Numbered from the stretch's first letter, positions 55,115 to 64,000 are shown. The stretch: DNA of 64,000 bases from VXPQ01 sp965248175 (GCA_965248175.1 OZ252093.1:2294001-2358000), one strand, 5' to 3'. The notes: generated by a model from the letters alone, not told the origin. Numbers and translations are program-made.

Positions 55115-57648
55115 CACTCCACCTCCACAATTTTCAAACTTTCAATACCCCGGTCGTCCACGATCTTGACCGCCACGCGCTGGTGCTCGCCTGGCTCGAA
55201 GGGGAGGGAGGTCGTGCCGCGATAGGCTTCGATCAGGCTTTCGTCGATCTCGGCCTTCAGATTGCGTGCAAGGCGAGTCCAGCCGTCCTTGGGACCGACC
55301 AACGGAAAGAAAACCTGGTGGGGGAACAGGCTGCGGCCATCGTAATCGGGATCCAGCATCCACACGGCGATCCGGTCCGATCCGCCGGATTCCGGTTTGC
55401 CGGTTTTGGTGTTGTAGTAGTCGAATCCGAGGACAGAGACTCGCAGTTTGCCCGCGTGCTTGCCGTCCGGGATCGTTTCCAGCTCTACATCCGGTTGACC
55501 GATAAGCCAGAAGCTTTCGTTGCTGGAGCGTTTTCTCTTCAGGTCTTCCGTCAGCAGGTCGGCGTTCATCTGCGCCTTGAGCAGGGTTACGCCGGGCCAG
55601 TTTGTTACGTCGATGTCTTTGGCAGCCTCCGGGTCGAACTGAAAGGCGGCAAAGACGATGATTTTTGGCCTGGGAACGAGGTTTTGCGCCTCCTCGATGG
55701 CCAGCGCTACCTGGCGTTGCTCCAGTGGAGCGTGATCCGGGCCGAAAGAGATAACGACACGTTCGGAGTCCGTTTCGGTATTGTCAGAGCGTGTTTCCCC
55801 GTCGGCGTGCAGCCAGTGACAGCCGGGGAGCGGTTCCAGCCGGATAAAGGAGATGCGCTGTCCGGCCTTGCCGCGAATGCCGGTTTTTTGCAATTCGTCG
55901 CGCCAATCGCTCTGGCGAAGCGTTTCTCCGGAGCGGGCAACCGAGTCGTCGGCGGGGGAGGGGGACACATCTTGAATATCGTCCAGTGGTTTTACCGCTG
56001 GCGCCGGTACGGCTTCCACGGTAAAAGGGCCAGTCACACGAGATTTTTTTCTGTCTTCCACGGCCTGATCGTAGAGGATTATGTCGGACTGTGATTCGTC
56101 GCCTATGAGCACCCTGGGGGAAACTTTGGGAACTGTCTTGTAACGGAAACCACTACCAACCCCCTCGTCAGGATATGCCAATTCGTAATAGTCGAAATGT
56201 GCGGTCATCAGTCGCCGTTTGGCCAGCGTGATTGCAACCCGCGAGGTATCGCAGGTGAGCCATCGCCGTCCCCACTGCTCGGCTACAAAGGCGGTGGTTC
56301 CGCTGCCACAGGTGGGATCAAGCACGAGATCACCCGGATCGGTGGTCATCAGCAGACAACGCTGGATGGCCTTCGTGGAGGTTTCGACCACATAGGATTT
56401 AGCACTCGGATACATTTGGGCCGGCCAGACATTGTTGATACGCCGGCCCGGTACTTCATTTTCGTATTTCTTCCACATAAGTGAATCATAGCCGTCGAGC
56501 GCTTCCAGTCTGCCCAATTCGGCCAGACGATCCATACCCTCTTTGGAAATGGACCACTGCCGGTTTTTTGCACAAGGGAATACCCTGCCGTTCCATGTAT
56601 AGGGTTCGGAGCGTCCCGTCGTGGAAGCGCCTTGTGAATCCAGCCCGGTACGTCGATAAATGCGAGCGCCCTCGGGCAGGCAGGCGTCAGGGTCGAAGCG
56701 TTCTTCTCTGGTGAGTTTCCGGCACGTGCCGTCCGGCAATTCCACCATGACGTAGGAACTGAAGAAGTCGATTATTTCATTGCGCGTGAGAGGTTCATAT
56801 ATCTGCCGGTATTTCACTTTCTTTTTGTCCCTTGCGTACCAGAGAAGATAATCGGCTACCTGCGGCAGGGTGGAGGCGGAACTGCCGCTCGTTGTGGCGA
56901 AGGATATGGTTGCTATACGATTCTGTGCGCCGAAAACTTCGTCCATCACCATGCCTACGCGGTGGATATTTTCATCGCCAATCTGCACGAAACAGGAACC
57001 GCTGTCTGCCAGCAACTCCCGCGATAGAAGGAGGCGGTCACGCAGATACGCCAGATAGGAATGGATGCCCATTTCCCAGGTGTCGCGAAAGGCGCGGATC
57101 TGTTCCGGTTCGGCGGTCATATCTTCGTCCTTGCCATCGGTAACTTCCCGGCGATTCACAAAAGGCTGAAAATTCGAGCCGTAACTGATTCCGTAGGGTG
57201 GATCTATGTAGATCATTTGTACCTGCCCGCCGAGCCCTTCCTTTTCCAGCAGGCTGTTCATCACGAGCAGGCTATCGCCCGCAACAAGACGGTTGGTCCA
57301 GTTATGTTTGTGCCGGTAGAACTCGATGGCTTCGCGAAGCGGCGGATTTTCCTCCAGCGCGTCGAACAACGAAGGCTGCGGTAGTGCGCCATTGCGTTTC
57401 CGCGTGGCTTCTACGATCGTACGTGCATCTATGCGCTCGTGGACATGCAGCGAGACAGTCGGAACCTCAAACGACGTATGCTCGGCCTTGCCGGCCCAGA
57501 CGAGTTGTGGGTCGATATGGGGATCGTGAGCATAGACCTTCTTGCCTTGATCCCTATCGGTTTCAGGCGTTACCAAACCGACGGGCGGGTTGTTCGTACG
57601 CTCCTTATCGGTGTGCGCGTAGCTTTCAATGTCTTTCTTTTTGGGCAT
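55114..57648 (-). CDS. site-specific DNA methyltransferase, type III Mod-like
   Basis: 844 aa from ATG 57648 (MPKKKDIESYAHTD). N6-adenine/N4-cytosine methylase of the beta class: DPPY in MIYIDPPYGISYGSNFQPF near residue 150 and AdoMet motif I in LVLDPTCGSGTTAFVAEQW near 443, order DPPY before DPTCGSGTT. Between them lies a long target-recognition part. The last about 330 residues (after SPRVLIGDESQSD) are an extra domain that may contact partner subunits. Ends 1 nt into the TIR gene, begins 18 nt after the 453-aa gene. Confidence 0.88.
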   Translation of the reverse strand: MPKKKDIESYAHTDKERTNNPPVGLVTPETDRDQGKKVYAHDPHIDPQLVWAGKAEHTSFEVPTVSLHVHERIDARTIVEATRKRNGALPQPSLFDALEENPPLREAIEFYRHKHNWTNRLVAGDSLLVMNSLLEKEGLGGQVQMIYIDPPYGISYGSNFQPFVNRREVTDGKDEDMTAEPEQIRAFRDTWEMGIHSYLAYLRDRLLLSRELLADSGSCFVQIGDENIHRVGMVMDEVFGAQNRIATISFATTSGSSASTLPQVADYLLWYARDKKKVKYRQIYEPLTRNEIIDFFSSYVMVELPDGTCRKLTREERFDPDACLPEGARIYRRTGLDSQGASTTGRSEPYTWNGRVFPCAKNRQWSISKEGMDRLAELGRLEALDGYDSLMWKKYENEVPGRRINNVWPAQMYPSAKSYVVETSTKAIQRCLLMTTDPGDLVLDPTCGSGTTAFVAEQWGRRWLTCDTSRVAITLAKRRLMTAHFDYYELAYPDEGVGSGFRYKTVPKVSPRVLIGDESQSDIILYDQAVEDRKKSRVTGPFTVEAVPAPAVKPLDDIQDVSPSPADDSVARSGETLRQSDWRDELQKTGIRGKAGQRISFIRLEPLPGCHWLHADGETRSDNTETDSERVVISFGPDHAPLEQRQVALAIEEAQNLVPRPKIIVFAAFQFDPEAAKDIDVTNWPGVTLLKAQMNADLLTEDLKRKRSSNESFWLIGQPDVELETIPDGKHAGKLRVSVLGFDYYNTKTGKPESGGSDRIAVWMLDPDYDGRSLFPHQVFFPLVGPKDGWTRLARNLKAEIDESLIEAYRGTTSLPFEPGEHQRVAVKIVDDRGIESLKIVEVE

Positions 57649-57665
57649 GGCGTGCAAACAGGCGC

Positions 57666-59027
57666 TTACGTTCGGTCACGAGTATCCAGTGCTTCCTCCC
57701 GACTTATACGGTGATTGTTGACGAGCAGGGACCACATTGCTTGTTCAGAAACGTTGAAGTGCCCGGCGGCGTCCTTTTGTTTTTCCTGTGACGTATCGCC
57801 ATCCAGAAAATCATCCACCGCTGCGATGGGTGCCAATAGCTCGATGGCGAACGCACGCTGCACCTTTTGCCGGTAGGTATACGACTGCGTGGCCGGATGC
57901 AAGGGTTCGCGTAAGTCGTTCATACACAGTCTGTCCGCCAAGAGCCGCGCCAGATCGAAGCGCCGGCCCGTTTCCCATTCCGACCGTAATGCGATACGTG
58001 AATGCCCGTTTTCGTCATCCAGTTCGAAAGCAATGTGGTCTGTTCTCTTGCTGAGATTTTTTATTACGCGCTTTGAAACTCCTGCCAATTCAGACAATCT
58101 GGCGTTGTTGATCGGCTGACCGTTCAGGCTCCCGGAACGTCGCACGGTCCGCGCCATAGCACTGCCAATGCGCCACGCCTCGCACGTACCCCAGTCTGGG
58201 ATACCTTCTTTGGAGTCGATCTGCACGGCGTCCCTGGTGCGTGCGTCGAACCCGGTTCGACGGGCGCTCTCTATCAATTTCGACGCGTGTATTGGACGTT
58301 CCTTGCCTTGTCCCGTATGGGCGGCCAATTCAGCCACTGCATCTTGACCTAATGTCGCGGCGTCTGCAAGGTATCCCCGTATCTCGTCGTCATCTCCCTT
58401 GCCGGGATCGTGCCCCAGTATCGCTTCCATGCGGCGAAAAGCCGCCGCCGCTTCGTCGTTCCGTTCCAATTCCAAATGGCGCCAGATGGCATGCAGGTTG
58501 GTATCGGGGATATTTGCCCCGCCAAGGCGTTCCAGCACGACATGGGCGAATTCGTCAATGGCCTTCCTGAATGTCTCGACCGTGATGGTCTCGAACCGTG
58601 GCGTCCCCACGTAGCGAAACACCTTTTCATTCGGGTCTTCGGTCGGTGAAGATGCCAGATGCATCAGCACCCCGTCGGATGCCATTTCGATGTCCGGCCA
58701 CAGGTAGCCCTCGCCGATGGAGGACAGATTGTGTGCAAAAACCCATTCGAACCACGTATCGTCGTTGTCATCGTCGTTATCCACGCCTGCAGGACGGGGT
58801 TCCCAAAGCAGCCGCCACCAGTTCCACAGTAGCCATTCGGCCATATGATAGCCGGAAACATGCGGGCCGCTGAAGAGCGCGTTGTTCTCCAGCAGAGCGA
58901 TGCCTTCGGTTAGTATGTGTCCGTTTGCGGCAATGGTGACCATGCCGAACCCCGCCTTTTCTTCCGGGGCGCCTTCCTCCAGCACTTCCGGGGCGAGCGT
59001 GAATTTCAGTTGCTCCGTCGTTTCCAT
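57666..59027 (-). CDS. uncharacterised protein of the RM operon with IrrE-like C-terminal region
   Basis: 453 aa from ATG 59027 (METTEQLKFTLAPEV). The N-terminal half has an acidic stretch (DNDDDNDDTW). An HTH-like segment is LSELAGVSKRVIKNLSKRT. The C-terminal part (RQKVQRAFAIELLAPIAAV, FNVSEQAMWSLLVNNHRI) resembles the end of ImmA/IrrE-type peptidases, but no HExxH is visible, so if related it is inactive. Its position between the 174-aa gene and mod suggests a specificity, regulatory or control subunit. I cannot assign a function. Confidence 0.7.
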   Translation of the reverse strand: METTEQLKFTLAPEVLEEGAPEEKAGFGMVTIAANGHILTEGIALLENNALFSGPHVSGYHMAEWLLWNWWRLLWEPRPAGVDNDDDNDDTWFEWVFAHNLSSIGEGYLWPDIEMASDGVLMHLASSPTEDPNEKVFRYVGTPRFETITVETFRKAIDEFAHVVLERLGGANIPDTNLHAIWRHLELERNDEAAAAFRRMEAILGHDPGKGDDDEIRGYLADAATLGQDAVAELAAHTGQGKERPIHASKLIESARRTGFDARTRDAVQIDSKEGIPDWGTCEAWRIGSAMARTVRRSGSLNGQPINNARLSELAGVSKRVIKNLSKRTDHIAFELDDENGHSRIALRSEWETGRRFDLARLLADRLCMNDLREPLHPATQSYTYRQKVQRAFAIELLAPIAAVDDFLDGDTSQEKQKDAAGHFNVSEQAMWSLLVNNHRISREEALDTRDRT

Positions 59028-59530
59028 GCCTTTAGTACCTGTTTGCACATCTTGCGTGAGCCAGCGTCTCTACATTTGTTTATTCGGTATCCATGGTAAT
59101 TTGGTCCGTCTCCATCAAGCTTTGCTTCGTATGCCTCGCCATCGTCATCCACAGCCCACACAAACTTGGGCAGGTTGAGGTTTCCCTGGCAGAAAGTACT
59201 GACCATACCACGGGCAAAACCTGATATAAGGAGTTGTTCCGCTTCAGCCTTTTTAATAATCCGGATGTCGTCGCAAACCGATTTTTTTGGACGGGGGCTG
59301 ACAGGCGGATGGAAGCCGTAATCGCCCGGCTTTGTTTTATGATACGCTCTGCCCTCGTAGCGGGCGGCATCGGTAAAATAGGCCAATTTGCTTCTCGCAA
59401 AATGGTCCGGTTTCGCAATCCGGCGTTTCGGATCGTTGCCTTCGTGTTGCATCGACTGTGTTTCCTGTCCCCCCTGCAATATTGCGAAGGGGCTGTTAAG
59501 ACGAAAAGAATATGTACCCAGTGCGTTCAT
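59006..59530 (-). CDS. uncharacterised 174-aa protein between Res and the 453-aa gene
   Basis: ATG 59530 (MNALGTYSFRLNSPFAI) is 5 nt after the res stop; the frame is open further up but inside res. Near the end: LPKFVWAVDDDGEAYEAKL, NYHGYRINKCRD, a compact motif I cannot place in a named family. Overlaps the start of the next gene by 22 nt, so the operon is tightly coupled. Confidence 0.7.
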   Translation of the reverse strand: MNALGTYSFRLNSPFAILQGGQETQSMQHEGNDPKRRIAKPDHFARSKLAYFTDAARYEGRAYHKTKPGDYGFHPPVSPRPKKSVCDDIRIIKKAEAEQLLISGFARGMVSTFCQGNLNLPKFVWAVDDDGEAYEAKLDGDGPNYHGYRINKCRDAGSRKMCKQVLKAWKRRSN

Positions 59531-59534
59531 CTCT

Positions 59535-62336
59535 TTAGACACGTTCGGCGCACATATTTTTCGTGAGGATATCGTGAATGTCGCCAGGATTTCTCGACAC
59601 ATCCCAGGCCCATCGCCCGAACCCTCCATGCTCGTTGACGGCGGCAACCCATCTGTCGAGGAAGTCGCGCTTGGTACGATCCTGCTCGCTGTCTTTGCCT
59701 TTTACTTCCAGAACCAGCATATCACCCGAGGCCAGCCTGATGAGGAAGTCGGGGCGATATTTTCTAACCACCCCGCGATATACGTAGAACACCTCGAAAC
59801 CGAGATGATCGTTCTTCACCCATGCCTCCACGAGGGGGCTGCGGTCCAGTGCAAAGGCTTCCGTTGCCTCCCAGGCGCTGTCGTACACGCAGAAATTGAT
59901 GTGGCTGCGTTCGGCCCGTTCGCAAGGTTTGCTGGAATACCAGGTAACCATATCTCCGGTTGAGCGGATAGGGCGGTCTGTGTCGAATACCGGTTCCAGT
60001 TTCTCGACGTTTTCGAAGTGAATCGCCTGCCAGATATGTTCGACGACCCTGGTCATGTTGAGCGTAATGAGCAGGCGTTTTTTCAGATCGTCCTGATCGA
60101 ACAGAGAGGATCTAACGACAATCTTGTCGGAACGGATGAACTTATCGATGAGCCTCACCAACTGGGCCAGTAGAAATTCCCTGCTGCCTTGCCAATCCGC
60201 CTGCATCCGGTCGTATACCTCTGCTGCGGTTTCGAAGACGATACGCTGCGTACGGAACTCGCGAGCCAGATTTTCGAGCTGGATGGGCGATATTTTCGTT
60301 ATATCCGGCTTGCCCTCGACCACAGGCGCCAATTCGGCAAGTTGAACGGTTCGCTTTGGATCCAACTCCAGCTGCGCCACCCAATTCGGGTCAAAAGTCA
60401 AATGCGGACGGAATACGTTATCAATGCGAACGAGATTAGGCCAACGAATCTCGAAAGCCGCCTTTTCCGGAACGGGTTCGATGGCGGTTTTCGGCTTTGT
60501 TTGGGCAGGCGCCACACCCTCCTGCGATTCGTGCGGCAAAAAGGTAAAGGGCACCCCGAAGACATTTACGTATTCCGGCCCGAAGAGGCCGGTTTCCGGG
60601 TTCGTTTCATACACTGTGCGGCGCAAGCCACGCCCCACCACCTGTTCGCATAGCAACTGGCTGGTGAACGCCCGTAGTCCCATGATGTGGGTTACGGTTC
60701 TGGCGTCCCATCCTTCCGATAGCATGCCCACTGAAATCACATTCTGGATATGTGCGCCGGGCTTCCCTTCCTGTCCCACAGTGTCTACCTGCCGGCGCAA
60801 AAGTTCGGCTCGCTGTTTTTTCGTGAGCTTGCGTGGCTGATTGTTTGCGCCATCCTGTTTTTCGCCGATCTCGGCAATCGGCTCAGCAGCGGCTTCGGCT
60901 TCTTCAAGGACTTTCGAGTCGATGTGAAGCGTTTGCTCCGCATCGCAAAGCTCCTCGATACGGATTTTACCGCTGTCGAAAGAGTGTTTGATACGCGCCG
61001 CAGTCTCCGTACGATTTGTGACGGTAATCATAGCCGGCGGAGTTTTCAAACCATGGGCCTTCCACTGCTTCGCTGTTTCGCGCCAGTCGTAACCGAGCAG
61101 GTAATAGCCGTTAAGCACAAGGTCGGGGAGGGGGTCCGTTGATTTGGCCTTGCGATTCAGGTCGTCTTTTACTTCGGAGTCGTTATAGATGTGGTAGAGC
61201 CGCGATTTGTAGGTTTTGGCGTCGGGAACGGCATCGTCACGGATTACTACCCGGGGCGTTTTGACCAGACCGGCTTCAATGGCGTCGTTCAGACCGAAAT
61301 CGCTTACGATCCAGTCGAACAGCGCTTCTTCCGAACTTTGTCTGCCGGACGGTACGAAAGGCGTTGCAGAGAAATCGTAGCAGGTAAGGATGTCACGCGC
61401 CTGGTCGATTCGATCAAGTCCACCAATCCATTTTGTAGCTTGTTCGATGTCGCTTTTTGCAATTCCGCGTGTGCCGGATCCGGCAGGAATGCGCCACGCA
61501 TGGTGTGCTTCGTCATTGATAACAAGTATGTTGCGGGCGTTTGCCATATCTCCAAGCACTTCACGGACATACGCCTCGTTACTCTTCACTCCGCGTTTGT
61601 CCACGCTGCGCTTGCGGGCAATTTTCTCTTCGGTCTCCCAGTTGAGCACATGCCAGTTATGCACGAGTACCTTCCCTTGGCGGAGTTTATCCAGCATAGG
61701 GGAGGGGAGGATACGAAATGCCTTGTAGTAATTTTCCGGATGAGAGGGTTGCAAAACCGCCAGACGGTTCTTGACGGTCAGGCCGGGCGCTATCACAAGA
61801 ATATTTCGGGTAAACCGGCGATCTTGCGGACGAGCAACCTTGTTCAGGATGTGCCATGCGATGATCATGGCCATAACTACGGTTTTACCGGAACCCGTCG
61901 CCATTTTGGCGCACAGTCGCTGGAAATTGCTCCCATCGGTCGGAATATCGATGCCGACTTTTTCGGCGGGAGGCGCTTCCGCAAGCCAGATCAACGTTTC
62001 AGCAGCCTCGATCTGGCAAAAAAAGAATCGCCGTTCGGCGAATTCCTCCGGGTCTGCCCAGTGCTGGAGCAGGCGGCGGGTAATGCCCGTAACGCCCGGA
62101 TAACCCGCGTCGCGCCATTTTTTTACCCGAGTACGGATCTGGTTGACCAAGGGGATTTCTACAAAGGTTCCAGGATCGTCAAAGGCTTTCGAGTCCTGTG
62201 AAGCCACAACATACCCGGCTGGCCGTCGGCCCTCTGCGAGGTCAAACAGGCGGGTTGCTCTGTCGTAACTCCAGTGCCGCGCCGGTTCCTCGTAAGGGGA
62301 ATTGACAATCAGCCTGTCGATAGTTGTTTGCGGCAT
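59535..62336 (-). CDS. type III-like restriction subunit (Res): SF2 helicase plus PD-(D/E)XK nuclease
   Basis: 933 aa from ATG 62336 (MPQTTIDRLIVNSPYEEP). Walker A MATGSGKT near residue 147, DEAH-type NDEAHHAWR near 274, helicase ITVTNRTETAARI, ISVGMLSEGWDARTVTH and QVVGRGLRR. The C-terminus has YRPDFLIRLASGDMLVLEVK, the D...ExK nuclease core. It matches the BPTD_3080-like restriction endonuclease family as I remember it. It is the first gene of the operon. Confidence 0.92.
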   Translation of the reverse strand: MPQTTIDRLIVNSPYEEPARHWSYDRATRLFDLAEGRRPAGYVVASQDSKAFDDPGTFVEIPLVNQIRTRVKKWRDAGYPGVTGITRRLLQHWADPEEFAERRFFFCQIEAAETLIWLAEAPPAEKVGIDIPTDGSNFQRLCAKMATGSGKTVVMAMIIAWHILNKVARPQDRRFTRNILVIAPGLTVKNRLAVLQPSHPENYYKAFRILPSPMLDKLRQGKVLVHNWHVLNWETEEKIARKRSVDKRGVKSNEAYVREVLGDMANARNILVINDEAHHAWRIPAGSGTRGIAKSDIEQATKWIGGLDRIDQARDILTCYDFSATPFVPSGRQSSEEALFDWIVSDFGLNDAIEAGLVKTPRVVIRDDAVPDAKTYKSRLYHIYNDSEVKDDLNRKAKSTDPLPDLVLNGYYLLGYDWRETAKQWKAHGLKTPPAMITVTNRTETAARIKHSFDSGKIRIEELCDAEQTLHIDSKVLEEAEAAAEPIAEIGEKQDGANNQPRKLTKKQRAELLRRQVDTVGQEGKPGAHIQNVISVGMLSEGWDARTVTHIMGLRAFTSQLLCEQVVGRGLRRTVYETNPETGLFGPEYVNVFGVPFTFLPHESQEGVAPAQTKPKTAIEPVPEKAAFEIRWPNLVRIDNVFRPHLTFDPNWVAQLELDPKRTVQLAELAPVVEGKPDITKISPIQLENLAREFRTQRIVFETAAEVYDRMQADWQGSREFLLAQLVRLIDKFIRSDKIVVRSSLFDQDDLKKRLLITLNMTRVVEHIWQAIHFENVEKLEPVFDTDRPIRSTGDMVTWYSSKPCERAERSHINFCVYDSAWEATEAFALDRSPLVEAWVKNDHLGFEVFYVYRGVVRKYRPDFLIRLASGDMLVLEVKGKDSEQDRTKRDFLDRWVAAVNEHGGFGRWAWDVSRNPGDIHDILTKNMCAERV

Positions 62337-62361
62337 ATATTTTTTACCCGTGAGCCCCTTC

Positions 62362-62772
62362 TCAGCCCGACACTTCCGACGTGTCTTTGTCCGCAACGGC
62401 CGCTTTGTGCAGGAATACGTAACTCCACGCGAGGAGCGCCAATATCACGGCTGCATACAGCACTATAAACGGAGGGGGGATGGATTCGAGGGTATCGCTA
62501 AGCTCCAGCCAACTCCCCATATCCGGGAATCCTGCAAACGCCAGCGCGGCTACGAAGATGAGCGCGAGGCCGCACAAGACCACGTACAATCTTGCCGCCT
62601 TGTACCATATCGGATGCGCATAAAACAACCCGATGCCGATAAGCAATAAAAGCAGATCCGCACCGAAACTAAGCTGTCCTTCGAACAATCCGAGTAACAG
62701 TTTCAAAACCGTATCGGCGCTGAATACGATCAGGAGAAGGCCCAGGGCCTTGAGCATGAATCGTTCTTTCAT
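62362..62772 (-). CDS. small integral membrane protein (four helices)
   Basis: 136 aa with four hydrophobic segments (LKALGLLLIVFSADTVL, ADLLLLLIGIGLFYA, LYVVLCGLALIFVAAL, FIVLYAAVILALLAWSYVF). No known family recognised. It lies 25 nt before res on the same strand and may be the first cistron or an unrelated gene. Start could also be the internal Met6. Confidence 0.6.
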   Translation of the reverse strand: MKERFMLKALGLLLIVFSADTVLKLLLGLFEGQLSFGADLLLLLIGIGLFYAHPIWYKAARLYVVLCGLALIFVAALAFAGFPDMGSWLELSDTLESIPPPFIVLYAAVILALLAWSYVFLHKAAVADKDTSEVSG

Positions 62773-62969
62773 CTTTTTTGCGGGGGTCCGGGGTAGTGGA
62801 CGTTGTGGTTATCGTGCATTCGGGGCGCTGTAATAATGCGTAACTCCCCATGCCGGGAGCGCCAAATGTTACGACAATGAGAATGCGGGTGTATAATACG
62901 GATTGCCCGGAAAATGAGCACGCGACAAAGAGGAGGCCCGTCATCTCCCGAAAAAGAACAAAAACCTTC

Positions 62970-62998
62970 TTGACAACCCGTTCCAGAGTCCTTATACT
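62970..62998 (+). promoter_or_regulatory. sigma70-type promoter TTGACA-N17-TATACT
   Basis: TTGACA at 62970-62975 and TATACT at 62993-62998, spacer exactly 17. Housekeeping promoters of Bacteroidota normally have other motifs (TTG and TAnnTTTG), so this proteobacterial-like pattern is unusual here and fits imported DNA. Probably drives the recombinase gene. Confidence 0.65.
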
Positions 62999-63003
62999 GT
63001 TTT

Positions 63004-63033
63004 TACTTCCGATAACAGTTCTTATCGGAAGTA
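63004..63033 (+). promoter_or_regulatory. perfect 12-bp stem-loop at the transcript start
   Basis: TACTTCCGATAA (63004-63015) pairs with TTATCGGAAGTA (63022-63033), loop CAGTTC. It begins 6 nt after the -10 box, so it would be the first part of the RNA or an operator for a dimer. No T run follows, so it is not a terminator. Confidence 0.55.
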
Positions 63034-63112
63034 GAATACGGGTGTTTCGGGTGGGTCTATGGGTGTTTCAGGCGGTTGTCGGGACTCCTACCCGGGTATC
63101 CGTAGCGTTTTC

Positions 63113-63130
63113 GGACGCGATATAGCGTCC
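63113..63130. repeat. inverted repeat GGACGC-N6-GCGTCC
   Basis: Two 6-bp arms separated by GATATA, 33 nt before the recombinase start codon. Possible operator or recombinase-binding arms; too short to be sure. Confidence 0.35.
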
Positions 63131-63162
63131 TCTCACCTGCCAGGCACATACTACACAGGAAA

Positions 63163-64000
63163 ATGGGCTACGCGAGTTCGGAATTTTCCCCCACCGCCTT
63201 GATGGATATCGCCACGGGGATCATCCGTCCGGATGCTAACCTTATCGAGGCATTTCTGGACCGTTACGACCGTCCCCAAACGCGTAAGGCCTACGGAGAC
63301 GATTTGTGCGCTTTCTTCGGGTCCGACTTTGTGGATACCGTTACGGTACGCGACCTGTCCTTTACCGACATCAACCGGCACATCGCGGAAATGGAGGAAA
63401 ATGGCTACAAGCCGGCCACCATCAAGCGGCGAATCGCGGCAATTCGGGGGTTTTGCGAATGGCTTGTGGCTCTTGGCATATTGTCCAGAAACCCCGCAAG
63501 CCGACATGTACTGCGCCGTATCCGTAAATCGAGTGGCCGCGACCGTACCCACGTTGTTTTGACTGCCGAGCAAGCCAAACGGCTCATTCAGGCTGCAACT
63601 CATCCAGGCCCGGATGGTAAGCAAGCCCATACGGCTCCGCGGGATCGAGCGCTTCTACTCACCCTCCTCCACTGCGTGCTACGCCGTTCAGAAGCTGCCG
63701 CCATGGATATACGGCATATCCGCTCGCTTGGAAACTACTGGGTGCTCGATCTCCCCGATACGAAGGGCGGAGCCGACCAGTACGTCAAAATCCCTGAGCA
63801 TCTGGTGGAAGAGATCGAACGCATGAAAACCTATTATGGCATCACGGATGGCCCCCTCTGGCGCTCTCTGAGCAACAATAGTTTTGGACGGCGTCTTTCA
63901 GAACGTTCCATCTATGGCATTGTGGATCGTACTGCACGGCGAGCCGGGCTCCCGCAGGAGATCGGGGCTCATTCGCTCCGGCACACAGGGTGTACGCTTG
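63163..64000 (+). CDS. tyrosine recombinase/integrase (3' end outside window)
   Basis: ATG 63163, preceded by AGGA; 279 codons visible. N-terminal SAM-like core-binding domain (LIEAFLDRYDRPQTRKAYGD; TIKRRIAAIRGFCEWLVALG). In the catalytic domain the first Arg is in HCVLRRSEAAAMDIRHI near residue 174 and the HxxR motif in EIGAHSLRHTGCTL near 268; the last Tyr is beyond the window. XerC/D-like. Its role, chromosome dimer resolution or integration of the island, cannot be decided; its place at the end of an accessory region favours the second. Confidence 0.9.
   Translation, partial: MGYASSEFSPTALMDIATGIIRPDANLIEAFLDRYDRPQTRKAYGDDLCAFFGSDFVDTVTVRDLSFTDINRHIAEMEENGYKPATIKRRIAAIRGFCEWLVALGILSRNPASRHVLRRIRKSSGRDRTHVVLTAEQAKRLIQAATHPGPDGKQAHTAPRDRALLLTLLHCVLRRSEAAAMDIRHIRSLGNYWVLDLPDTKGGADQYVKIPEHLVEEIERMKTYYGITDGPLWRSLSNNSFGRRLSERSIYGIVDRTARRAGLPQEIGAHSLRHTGCTL

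Larger units (their letters stand above)
62773..63162. other. 390-bp intergenic region before the recombinase gene
   Basis: Divergent spacer between the membrane-protein gene and the tyrosine recombinase. It contains a near-consensus promoter (62970-62998), a perfect 12-bp stem (63004-63033) and a second inverted repeat (63113-63130). No gene is visible in it. An attachment site may lie here but I cannot identify one. Confidence 0.6.

Overview
The window (about 55-58% GC in its housekeeping parts) reads as the chromosome of a Bacteroidota/Rhodothermota-type bacterium. Evidence: secreted proteins end in type IX secretion-like C-terminal domains with the NYPNPF motif (12.2-12.5 and 42.6-42.9 kb), extracellular proteins carry lamin-tail domains, few genes have strong Shine-Dalgarno sites, and there is a DUF5117-type zinc protease. 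Placement near Rhodothermales is an inference.

Layout. 1-9.2 kb (minus strand): clpC (3' end cut by the window), an IscA/HesB protein, a lamin-tail secreted protein, an M20 amidohydrolase, a VWA-like membrane protein and a Ca2+/Na+ antiporter. 9.4-12.5 kb: tRNA-Leu(UAA), then a decayed stretch in which an IS481 element joins a headless GH2 beta-mannosidase fragment to the tail of an unrelated secreted protein. 12.7-18.4 kb: aldehyde dehydrogenase, aminotransferase, prfB with its autoregulatory +1 frameshift site, and nadB. 18.4-42.9 kb: a long plus-strand housekeeping run: rimP-nusA-infB-rbfA-truB-ribF-rpsO-pnp, M16 peptidase, NAD-sugar epimerase, scpA-scpB, an RluB-type synthase, guaB, an M24 peptidase, a DUF5117 zinc protease, copA and a secreted metallopeptidase.

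43-64 kb is an accessory island. The 3' end of copA plus the following peptidase gene was tandemly duplicated. Degenerate copies of the copA tail and of a 23-bp direct-repeat array recur between the peptidase copies, a mazEF toxin-antitoxin pair and an alkD-like gene, like separators in a cassette array. The alkD gene ends in a sequence homologous to the C-terminal tail of the neighbouring MazE and overlaps the start of a large SIR2-domain gene. That SIR2 gene is AT-rich and has one frameshift near its 3' end. Facing it is a five-gene minus-strand operon: a Res-type helicase-nuclease, a 174-aa protein, a 453-aa protein, a Mod-type methyltransferase and a TIR-like (PF10137-type) protein. The TIR gene is split by a 1364-bp IS1595-family element.

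Mobile elements with ends defined here: IS481 (1039 bp), IS3 (1252 bp, -1 frameshift), two IS1595-family elements (1397 and 1364 bp) and a 296-bp MITE with IS1595-like ends. The window closes in a tyrosine recombinase preceded by a near-consensus -35/-10 promoter and a perfect 12-bp stem. The most interesting candidate system is the AlkD/MazE-tail fusion translationally coupled to the SIR2 protein, beside an intact mazEF and opposite the RM-TIR operon.
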